A stretch of DNA of 60,000 nucleotides from Strigamia acuminata. Lineage: Eukaryota; Arthropoda; Chilopoda; Geophilomorpha; Linotaeniidae. Below the pieces are notes generated by a model that was given only the letters and a program-made list of their open reading frames with translations, was not told where the DNA came from and did not search any database. Both the position numbers and the translations under genes were made by a program. Below, piece after piece: positions 50,030 to 60,000 of this stretch. Positions within the stretch are counted from its first letter, which is position 1. Every line of letters starts with the position of its first letter. The stretch is taken from NCBI GenBank assembly GCA_949358305.1, contig OX442323.1, positions 8,186,001 through 8,246,000 of the forward strand, given 5' to 3'.

Positions 50030-50390
50030 AAAACACTTAAAATTGTTATAAAACATGTATAAAATGCTTCAAACTGACATAAAACTTGCAAAAACCCTTC
50101 AAACTCATCCAAAACGTGCAAAAAAAACTTTAAAATTGATAAAAAACGTGCAAAAAACCTTTAAAATTGATATAAAACCTGCAAAAAACCTTTAAAACTG
50201 ATACAATACGTGCACAAATCCCTTAAAACAGACACAAAACGTGCACAAAACCCTTAAAACCGTTATAAAACGTGTTAAAAACCCTTAAAACTGACATAAA
50301 TAGAGTACAAAACTATTATAAAACTGTTTAAATACTTCAAACAGTTGGAAAAACGTGTCCAAACCACTTAAATAAAACCCCTAAAATCAC
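50030..50390. repeat. 31-bp minisatellite, about 11 diverged units
   Basis: AAAACGTGCA-type words recur at 50111, 50143, 50174, 50205, 50236 and 50267 (steps of 31-32) with CCTTTAAAACTGATAT between them. Confidence 0.8.
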
Positions 50391-51964
50391 CTCGTAAAAT
50401 ATGTCCAAAACCAGTCCATCCTGTTCAGTTACCCAACACACACAATCTCTCCAAGCAGAACATCATTTCCGGCAACCATCGCACAATATCGATTAAAACC
50501 AATCAACAAAAAAGAAAAAAATCCCTTCATTTATTTATTTATCCCAAATAAAAACCCAATCCCAACAACCAAGCCATCACTTTTTAATCACCTCATCCGA
50601 ACGACACAGATCCACTCGAAACTTGTGCCCAATCGCAAGCACCCCACCCACTCGCCTCTGCACCCACTTGTTCACTTATTCAATATACAAATCGAGTGAA
50701 GCCAAGCCAAAGCCAAGTTGCCAAAGCAAAGCCACAAACCGTCTTGAGAAATGAGCGAGCCCCATTATGCAAACGACTCGTGTCCAGTGCACCTCCGCAA
50801 ATCCAATTGTGCAAAACTTCTCCGAAACCTCTCACAAATCCATCGCGCTTTGCATAGGCCCCGCAAACAAACTTTTGCGCGAAACAAAACCTAATTACCC
50901 TCTTCCAAAAACAACATTTCATCCACTCGCGACACCTTCCTCGTCTTCCAGCACCCGCCGATGCCGTCGAGGAAAGGCACAAGAAAAGAAACGAAACGAA
51001 CCGAACCAACCGGCTTTTAAAACTCCATGAATAAAAGCGCGATTAATTTCATGGCGCCAATGCATAAACAGATTTCTTAAATGCGCATGAATAATGCACA
51101 ATATTGTCGAGATTAACTTACGGAGAGGAAGCAAACTCAAATTTCCCCACCGAAATAATGTACGCCGTTTCCCCGTTAGAACCATAACCCTTTACTATCT
51201 TCATAAAACATCCGAAAAACAACTTCCGTGTTTATTAAACTCCATATCGGTCGCAGCCAACAACGCACAAGAGAAGAAAAAAAAGAAAGAAAAAACTAAT
51301 CCGCGCAATCACAGGGCGTTTCCGTTTCCCGAGCGTGTGGGGGACCCGCCACGTTAATTGTTTCGTTCGGCTGGCCGGCATCGGACGAGGAGAACTCCGG
51401 CCAGACCAATCGGCCCGGCGGGACCTAACGACTCCCGCGAGGCTCGGGCACGCTCTTGCCTCGCGCGCCCATTACGCGCGAGCAACGGCCGCCGAGGGAT
51501 TTGGGGGGCGCGCAGCTGCTGCCGTGCTCGTGCCCGTAAGTGGCCTACTTATGGCCGCCTTCTCCAGCGTCGCACCAATTTTCGCTTGCCCTTCTTCAAC
51601 GACCGGTAATTATTTTGCCTCACCCTCCGCGCATGTATCACACACAACGACCGCTGAGAATTCGCAATAAATCTGGGTCCAACAAATACCATTTCCGGTA
51701 CAACCACTATAACAACAAAAAAGTTGTGATTTTTTTAAAATGTTTTTTATCTCGCCAAATCCCATTATAAAAAAAAATTACATTTTTTTTATTTTTTTTT
51801 TATTTTTCTTGAGATTATACAAACGGTGGACACGCGTTGCTCTCTTCACTTGGCATCTTCCAGTCGCGCGCTCTTTCGACCGAACGTCTCCATTCGTCCG
51901 AAGAGACTCGCATCAATAGCTGACAACTCGAAGAAATAATAAAAGTATTTTTAAAAAAAAGAAA

Positions 51965-51984
51965 TATATATATATATATATATA
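51965..51984. repeat. (TA)n microsatellite
   Basis: Ten TA units. A shorter TA run is at 19874-19887. Confidence 0.8.
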
Positions 51985-53191
51985 GAAATATAGCCAGAAC
52001 GGAGTGAAAAAATTGAATTCTCTCTATTATTGCAACGTTCGCCGGTGCGTGGCGCAACAAAAGAGAAGAACTAACGGTTTTTGTCCAATTGACTTCTTCC
52101 GTGCGGACAGAGACGACTCGAGAGACTCGCACGACTCGCACACGCTTCGAGTCCTCTTTACACCCCAAAAACCGTCCATCTTTCTCTCTTTTTATGGAAA
52201 TTTCCATACGCACCCGGGTCAATTGCAATTGCACAATTGCTTAGCACATTCTCATCAGCTGACACCAGCTTCAAGAGCCCCTTTGCCACGTCGCCATCAT
52301 CATCCCCGAACAAAATGACTCACTTCTCATCACTTTTTCCCCATCCCTCACCAGGTGATTAACAATTCCCCCTTTCCCATCCCCGCACAACACCCAAACC
52401 GACATCCAATGACGTCACAAAAATTAAAATCCCATCCACAAAAAATAATAATATTTTTTTTTCCATCTTTTTCTCCCAAACCACCCCTCGCCACCCCCAC
52501 AAAAATCCCTCCAGATGGCTGTGTCACCAAGTGACAAAAGAACCCGCGTCTCGCCATCACGGCCGGCTAGAGTTTCGCTCTTTTTCTCTGTTTCGCCTCA
52601 ATGACGACTCGTGGGGCGCGTGCGGACCGTGTGACTCACACGTCGGCAACTGACAATCAAAACCCGAGCACCAGCGCGAGCCGTTAATGATGAGTGAAAG
52701 ATCCTAATTCGCCGCCCCTCTCCTTCAAAATCCCCAATTCCGCATCTTCGATCTTCCATTGTCTGCCACCAGTCACGATTTCCTCAACCCACATCCACTC
52801 GCCGACCCCCCTCGCCCCTCCCCCCACGAGATATCGCGATACCCCGCGTCTCCCTCGTGTCCTTCGGAATACGAACGTCTCATTAATCGAAAAATGTCGA
52901 TGGAGGATGAGACGTGGCTGCCGCACCCAAATCGACATTCCAGCTGCCAATCGCCAACATCATCGACATCTGTTTAACTCGTGGCCCCTTCGACGCCTCA
53001 GCATCAAATAAAAATATCTCAATGTCCCGGAAATAAAATAAAAAAAATTTCTAAATTTTAAATTTTAAATTCTTATCAACCTCGATCGAGCGAATAATTA
53101 AAAACTCCGATCCAGCGCTGTTTGTTCACCCAAGCGGCGCCTCATCGACTTGTTGCGGCACAGCCCAACCAAAACTCCCATCCAAACGATG

Positions 53192-53199
53192 CCCACTGC
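53192..53199 (+). repeat. Left target-site duplication CCCACTGC of the hAT MITE
   Basis: Eight bases identical to 53625-53632, directly abutting the left inverted repeat. Confidence 0.88.
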
Positions 53200-53624
53200 T
53201 AGGCATGTGCATTATTTTTTTTTGGCAAGGCGTTGCGTTATGCAGACGTTATTTACAAATAACGCCACAACGCCAAATAACGCCACAACGCCACAACGCC
53301 ACAACGTTGCAAAATTTGAGTTTTAGGATAATTTATTAATAACGTCGATTTTTAAGGCAATAATCCTCCATTTTTAAACTAAAAACATCGATTTTTGGGC
53401 TTAAAACGTTGATTTTTGGTCTAAAATATCACTTTTTTTTATTAAACCATTGGTATTTCTATAAAAAATATCAACATTTTGGCTGAAAAAATCAATTTAT
53501 TGGCGTTGTGGCGTTATTTGGCGTTATTAGTTAATAACGGTCGGCGTTATTTTTGCACAAACGCGTTGCGTTATCGTCCAAAAAAATAACGCCGACCGTT
53601 ATTTTGGCAACGCGCACATGCCTA
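53200..53624. mobile_element. Complete non-autonomous hAT-type MITE, 425 bp
   Basis: The ends are perfect 11-bp inverted repeats, TAGGCATGTGC and GCACATGCCTA. The flanks carry an exact 8-bp direct repeat CCCACTGC (53192-53199 and 53625-53632), the target-site duplication length of the hAT superfamily. Subterminal regions are packed with AACGCC/GGCGTT words in opposite orientation on the two sides (9-bp CACAACGCC units near 53280-53310), typical of transposase-binding subterminal repeats. No transposase is encoded, so movement would need an enzyme from elsewhere. The exact duplication indicates a fairly recent insertion. Confidence 0.88.
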
Positions 53625-53632
53625 CCCACTGC
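53625..53632 (+). repeat. Right target-site duplication CCCACTGC of the hAT MITE
   Basis: Eight bases identical to 53192-53199, directly abutting the right inverted repeat. Confidence 0.88.
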
Positions 53633-53639
53633 CCCAGCA

Positions 53640-56600
53640 ATCGCAGATGAAAATATACTGACCATACCGTAAAGTCAAGTCGACAATAGATTGTTAATAG
53701 TGCCTTCAATTTAATAACTACAAAACTGCTAACTACGTCGATGCAGGTCTTAGGTAGAGTTACAATACCCATTTCAAACATTTTGATTTTCGGTCACATA
53801 TTACGCTACACCGCTAAAAGTGTGCGCTAAGACCGCAAACTTCTCGACTTATTCCAAATTAAATTATCCAAAATTATCCAAATTATTATTTCACTTCAAA
53901 AAATAATAAAAATCATTAAAATTGATGAAAAGCAGCTTGAAACATCAATTGGAGATTCGCATCTCGCGTCCACCTTTTGTCACACGGGGGTGGGGTCTAT
54001 TGAAACGCTTCTGCAGAGACAAACCCCCTGTTGCTTCGCTACTGTTGCTCCAATGAATGCCCCCACTCAAATGATACATTAGCAAGATGGGTTCGTTGTC
54101 CGCCCTGTTCCCTTTCGCTTCTTCTTTTTTTTTTTTATTATATATTTAACAAACTAGGATTACACTGATGTTTATCTCGAGGGACGAGTCTTTATTTAAA
54201 CATACAAGAGGGTACAGAAGCTCCAGGTGCCATCCGATCTCGGTTGCAAGTTGCAACGGGATTCCCTCGACTCCCGTGGAGGGGCAAGAAAGTGCCGTTG
54301 CCGAATTGCCGCTCTGTCATTACGGCAAACGACTCGGCGCGACGAGTCCGCGGGAGGCTGAGGCGCGTGCTCACACATCGGGACGCGCACACTCATCCTT
54401 TCTGACATTAATGGTTTTGCCAACGCATCCGTGATGCTGTTCGAACAATGTCAAATAAAGTAAAGCGGGAGGCGGCCCGCCCCCGCACGACAAAAAAATA
54501 TAACAACCAAGTGTCCGATTTCGCCTTTAAACGCCGTTAAATCACCCAAAAAATAAATATTTTTATTTTTAAAAATAAATTAGGCTAAATTGTATATAAA
54601 TTAAAGGATTAATTAAATTTAAAAGCTATAAAATTAGGCCTAAATTTAGATGAAATTTTTTTTCTCCTTCCACACCTGAGGTCGTATAGAATTATATTAC
54701 GTGTTCCTTTGATTTATGCGTGTTTTAGACCAATTTTGACAGGATAATAATAAAATTAGGTCTACTTAGTATTCCCACCCATCATTAAACCTCAAAAAAA
54801 AATTTAAAATTTTTTTTAAAAAAAAAAAATCAAATATTAATTTTTTTATTTAAAAAAATGCAAAAACATCAACACCCAAGCGCAAATGTAAACAAAATTA
54901 TTCAAATAACCAAAATGGCCACCACTTAATAAAAACTTAATGCAGAATAAGTGTTTATTATCGCATCCGGTTTGCACTCTACTCTCATTCATGTATTCCG
55001 CAGCCTTTCAACACAAACAAGCCAAGACGACGGCGCATCCCCATCCCGCCCGGGCGCAACAATCGCAACGAGCCGCACTCGGGCCTCCATCGTCGGCAGC
55101 ACGAACCGGCACTCTGCGGGAACCAAAAATCCCATACGAAAAAGTAAGTTCCGCTTTAAAAGCGCCCCAAAAACTTTTCCCATCATCACTCTAGAAAATA
55201 ATCGCCGTGCACGAAAAATACTTTTATGCTTTCAAAAGATCGGCACCGAATCCTTCCGAAAATACACTATTCATGTCGTCCTGGGATTCGTTCATTTGAC
55301 TAAGCCTCAACCACTTCCTCAACATGCCACGACGCTCATGTTAATGCACCGAACTAGCAAAATATCTACAAATATTACCCACAATTCCACCCCGTGCATT
55401 TCTTAAAACCATTTTTCAAATTCTTTTTAATATATATATATAAAATTTAACAAATTAAAAAAAAAAAATTTAATAATTTTTTTTTTTAATTTTTTTTTAT
55501 TGGTGAAAGAGACGCACGCGTTTGTCCTCATTGCCTTCTTTTTCCCCTTCTCGGAACTTCTTATCGAGTCCTATTAATATTTCATGTGTTTACGTGGGCG
55601 AATTAATGAGAAAACGATGAGTACTTCGATATCAATGCAAACTCGGCGACCGACGTCTCCGTGTCTCCCCGCGTTTGGGGTCGCAATGAGTTGCACCTGG
55701 AGCTGGGACGCGGGAAAGGTGCGACGGAGTGATGACAATGTTTGGTGGCAATTTTTCGCTTATCGCGGCCCGTCCATCATGGAGGACTGGGTGTGGTGGC
55801 GACCAAATCACCGGCATTACCCGCACAAAGCTTGTTTTAACGAGTCCACTCTTCGCACGTTTTACTCTCAAATCAATGTGTTCCGAGATGGACGTCAAGA
55901 TAGTTTGATAAACACACAACCGTATATGGACCGTGTTGCATTCACACCTATGTCGTTAGTCCGCAGTTCCGTAATATCACTTACAAAAGACATAGCGGTA
56001 ATAAAAAATACCAACAACGTCATAAATACGGCAGAATTCCACGTTGGAAACGAAAAGAATCAAACCAACGGTTCTGCTTTTGCCGTTTTTAGAGCGTACT
56101 TTATGGCTGTGGTTTTACAAACAAATTGAAAATGGCTGCCACACAAGGAAGATCGGGGTTCGAACGTCCGAGTATTGTGACATACCGTATTTCTTCGATC
56201 AAAAGTCGTCCTCAATTATGTGTAAAACCCAAAACCAAAATAATCTCACCCGTAATAATTAAATAAAGAGAATAGACCTTTGGAAAATCATGATGTAATG
56301 CCCTTTGGCTCCGCCCACAATAATGTGACGTTTTTGGAAATTGCATGGTTAAATGACAATTTCAATTAGAGATTTACACCCATAAAGCAACAGAAGTTTG
56401 AATACATAACTCCAAAAACCTTTCGACCGTTGCCAATCATCTTCAATGGTTAATAACTAATAGTACTTTTGAGTTGCTAACATCGCATATTGAATTTCTC
56501 ATTATTAATTTTAAAATATTAAATAAAATAAAATTAAATAGTTTAGGCAAGATTTAGTCTTCTGTTATTGCCGTATATAAACAGAAACTTTAAATAAATA

Positions 56601-59600
56601 ACTTCTGTACTCCCACAATAGCACAATCAAATCTTTCATAACTTTTACATAGCATCTTGCATCACAAGTTACTTAAATCCAATCATCCAATTTCCAAGCT
56701 AAAACTGCACTCCCAATTCCACTTTCCCAAACAAGGTGAGGCCTAATGGACAAGTATTGCTCCCTTTAATGTTGACATCTGTTTTCAAACTGACTTATAC
56801 TTATGACCATCTCATTAAAACTAATCGATTTATTTATTCAGAAATAATAATAAACAAAATTCAAAAACAGAAAAAAAAAATAACTTGAACTTCATGACTT
56901 CAATAAAACTCGCTCCAAATCTCGCAAAGATGTCGCAAAGAGAGAGAGAAAGACAGAAAAAAAAAGGAAAAAAGAAATGAGTGCATGTCACGTTATTCAA
57001 ATACCTCCTCAAACATTCATAAGGTAACTATTTCCCTGTTTGCAGCCTCCTCACACGGAATTAATACTCGCAGCCAATGCGACCAGGGGCCATGGGCGGC
57101 ATTTGCATCCAACTTTAATGTGGGTAAGTTCCTTGCGCCTAAGCGCAATAACGAGCCATCAAAGGCGCATGCGCCCAGGTCGAGGTCGACATCAAGAGAT
57201 GGAATATCATCAACTGAATATTAAAATCGCCGCTACTTTGCATATTTATCATCGTGTTCGGCTCCCGAAACCACCTCTTCAAACAGTCCATTTGCTTGCT
57301 GATACTATCTATCGATTACCATCAGAGACCACTGGCCCCGAGTTGACCAAGTCTTTTCCACGACTCGCTCCTGAGAAACGCACTCTAATTAAGTCCCAGG
57401 TCACCGCTATATCCGTTTCGTGTCCGCCGAAAAAAAAAAAACACAACCCGAACCTTCAGTCGTGCGATATTGGACTTTTCGGACCTGAAAAAAAAAAAAA
57501 CTTTTTCCTCCGAGTCGACGGACAATTCCACGCACCCACGCCGCAGCCAGTCGACCTTTGGCCGCCTAGAGGCGCGACGTTCGTCGGGGTATCGAAAAAA
57601 CCCAAACTGATCGAATCGCAGCAAACAAAGTCGACTTTTGTCGTCCCATCCATCATGATGAGGTCATTATGAATACGCAGTTGGGGACACAAAACCATCC
57701 CCGCGTTTGGCTCTTGGTTTAGGGATGTCGAAAGGGCACACTTTCTTCTCGCACCACAGACCAGCTGACAATCTATGATTGATTGCAGATTAATTGCACG
57801 TCTTCTCCACTCGATCAATCTTGGTCGCAAAAACCCCTCATTCAAAACCACCCCCAATAACATTTCACCTCATCCCCAACCCCCCCAACCCCCCAACTTT
57901 TATCCGAGTGGACAAAAATCACATCAACCCCTAATTCTTCTTTTGCAATCTCAAACCGACTGAAAAATTTCATCACATGACCATTTCGCGGTTCCCATTT
58001 CACCCCCCATCCCGTATTTCCAGTTCGAGCGCCCCCCTATACCCCCACTGCCCCTCCCCCCAATTTTTTTTAAAATTTTATTTCCACAAAAAAAAAAAAA
58101 AAAAAAATCTCAACCTATTTTTTCCCTTCTTCTCACTCCCTCTTTTTCCGTGGCTCTAGTCCGATAAGAAGGGACGTGGAGAGAGAAAGAGAGCCCACAG
58201 AGCTCCAAGAGACGACTGTGGGATGTGCCATGACCGTGATGACCTCACGTAACCGCCGATTGCCAGGCCGGATAGACCTCAATTGCATGACGACCTCGGT
58301 ACAACGAACCCAATTACCGACCTAACGACACCCCCAACAAATCCACCGTCGTTGCCTTGTGTCTTCTTGCCCTTCCATTACCGGACCTTTAACAGTTGGT
58401 CACCACCAACCAACCAACACCCCCCCAAACACCCCCAAAAAAAAAATCTCCCCCTTTTCTTTCCTCCGAGACCTTTATCTTTTTCTTGCATCGAGTTTTT
58501 CAGCAATAACTTGCATTCAACTTACCCCCACAAAGTGATAAATTTGATTTCAACCAGACTGATGGGTAAATTACAGAACAGAGGGGGTAGGCGGAAAGAG
58601 CCCAAAGATGGGCTAGGGTGGTTGGGGAAGGATAAGGGCGTTGCTACACCGCCACAAAGCTTTTAGGAGAGGGGGTAGCGAGAGCGAGCAAGAAAGAACC
58701 TTAATCTAGGCCTTTCCAATTTACTCTTGCCGACCCCCTCCTAACTCGCTGCATTCGATCTTATTGATTGGCAACTGGCATCACTCAAAACAACAAATAT
58801 TTCCTTTTTGTTTATTCGTTATCTACCTCCCCCGCTGTTGCTCGCCCCCCGGAACCGAGGGGGCAGCGAGTTGTTGTGGAATCTTTATCATATCAAGACG
58901 TGTACGTGAGGGCACAGATTTTCTGCTGAGGTGGCACACTGCGCTTTTTGCACGTTTCTTCTCTATCAAAACGTGATGGTGCGGGCGGATTGAGGTGAAA
59001 CAGTGAGGCGAGCTCGTGGGGGGTGGTGGTTGGTGGCCAATGGGCAGTTTGTGAAGGAAAAAAGGACGAGGAAAGAGGAGTGCGAGCGATGACCAAATGA
59101 AACTGGCTCCATCGCACAGTACAATGCAATGATGTGCAACCAGCGAGTAATTCGATTAGAGGTGCAGCTAAAGGTGGATTCACTCACACCCCGGCAAGCG
59201 AGCGAGCAAGAGGGAATTCGAACAAGTAGAGGGGGAAAGAAAGAAAAAGAAGTAAAGAAAGAAAAAAGAAAAAAAGAATATAAACACAAAACAACGCCAT
59301 TCACGCCGTAATGGGAATTTACACTCATCAACTTAAGTATTTTCCATTCTCACCCGTCATTTTCATCTCGCCCAGATAAACGAGCCGCCATTTTGGATTT
59401 TCGCCGACCCCCGCTACAACGAAACCGGCGAAAAACCACAAAAACAATTCGTTGCAACGAGTTTTCCCCCCGCGGGACCTCCAACCACGCCCGGTTTTAT
59501 CAAAATCTGCATCAACTTCGCATAATTTACAATTCCGATCGCTCGGGTCAGCGTTTGGTCATCGATTCGACTTTTGTTTCCCGGAAAACAGCGAAACGAG

Positions 59601-60000
59601 TCAGTCGCGTAAACCTCAATTGTGCAATGTGGTGCACCGAAACTTCGCCACTCCCAGAACGCTCCTAGAAACGCGTCGTGCAGCACCTTCCCTAAAAGTT
59701 CATCTGCAAACCAGATCGATAATCAAAAATCAAAAACCTCAATTTCAAAACCCCAAAACGCGTGTCCTTGACCCCGAGTGATTGAACCCCGGTCGTTGAC
59801 TGTCCCCGTCCATCCTCCCCGATTGATTTGTCATTGTCACACCTCGTCAACGACTGACCAATTAAAAAAATATACCAAAAAATCCAACTCGGGTAGGAGG
59901 GGGAAGGCGCGGGTCAGAGGGTCAACACGTGTACGCCACAATGAGCCGCGGTCTAGACGTCCAGTTAAGAGGGGTCGCACGAGGAAAAGTGTAAAAAAGA
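53640..60000. other. Non-coding right end of the window
   Basis: No gene recognised. It holds the lone MITE end at 56183, an octamer at 57101 and the NRF1-like palindrome at 57164-57175. Two longer frames (181 codons at 55584-56129 and 210 codons at 57040-57672, both plus) lack any recognisable domain. Confidence 0.5.
56183..56222. mobile_element. Lone terminus related to the TACCGTA...TCGAT MITE family
   Basis: TACCGTATTTCTTCGATCAAAAGTCGTCCTCAATTA-type sequence aligns with the termini at 30079 and 49305 (shared TACCGTATTT, TCGAT, AGTCGTCCTC). I saw no partner end nearby, so it is probably a truncated copy. Confidence 0.35.

Larger units (their letters stand above)
46261..53190. other. Upstream flank of the POU gene
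   Basis: No gene recognised. The first 250 bp upstream hold two CACGTG words (46400, 46412). Further out are TGATTGACA at 47344, an octamer at 48120, the repeat array and MITE at 48.75-49.44 kb, the 31-bp array at 50.0 kb, and a GC-rich island at 51.33-51.56 kb. Confidence 0.5.

Noticed and set aside
55584-56129. 181-codon plus-strand frame
   Set aside because: No family resemblance and ordinary composition; kept as non-coding.
56090-56170. tRNA-like B box (GGGTTCGAACGTCC)
   Set aside because: No matching A box or acceptor stem upstream; the cloverleaf does not fold by eye.
57040-57672. 210-codon plus-strand frame
   Set aside because: No known domain, passes through several poly-A runs (Lys stretches), and no promoter or splice context; chance opening is likelier, though it is the longest unexplained frame outside the POU locus.

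Overview
The window reads as nuclear DNA of an invertebrate animal, most likely an arthropod. It is AT-rich with dense poly-A/poly-T runs. CpG is not depleted, microsatellites and minisatellites are frequent, and remnants of cut-and-paste transposons are present. One gene is clearly recognisable: an intronless POU class III homeobox gene on the minus strand (44772-46052). Its POU domains, and a C-terminus with SHSPPMLSP and a final LAAH, match the arthropod ventral veins lacking / drifter (Cf1a) family. Assignment to arthropods rests on that protein and on a short CCTAA (TTAGG-type) tract at 27.5 kb. I cannot name the species.

Layout. 1-42.1 kb is a gene desert downstream of the POU gene; 46.3-60 kb is a second gene-free flank upstream of it. 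I found no other protein-coding gene, rRNA, tRNA or CRISPR array. The other long open frames look like chance or are shadows of repeats or of the POU gene. The POU locus has a plausible core promoter (initiator near 46225, a TATA-like box, a correctly spaced DPE, and two CCAAT boxes in the leader). It also has a 12-codon upstream ORF and a T-rich, CpG-poor tract at 42.14-44.77 kb that I interpret as a long 3' UTR ending at a poly(A) signal near 42160.

The desert holds seven groups of AT-rich tandem arrays. Their periods cluster at 10-11/20, 21 and 31/62 bp, which are near-integer multiples of the DNA helical turn, although the sequences are unrelated. It also holds a complete 425-bp hAT-type MITE with an exact 8-bp target duplication, a Tc1/mariner-like MITE family (two copies plus a lone end), a likely non-LTR retrotransposon tail, and scattered copies of an ACCTCGTTA motif resembling pogo/Tigger ends. 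One of those motif copies overlaps the POU TATA-like box.

Several transcription-factor-like words are commoner than base composition predicts: the POU octamer ATGCAAAT (10 copies), NRF1/EWG-type GCGCATGC (8), CACGTG (about 27) and the PBC/Meis-type word TGATTGACA (5). Together with GAGA tracts and GCCAT (Pho/YY1-type) words, this fits a long cis-regulatory domain around a developmental regulator. Regulatory roles are inference from sequence words only.
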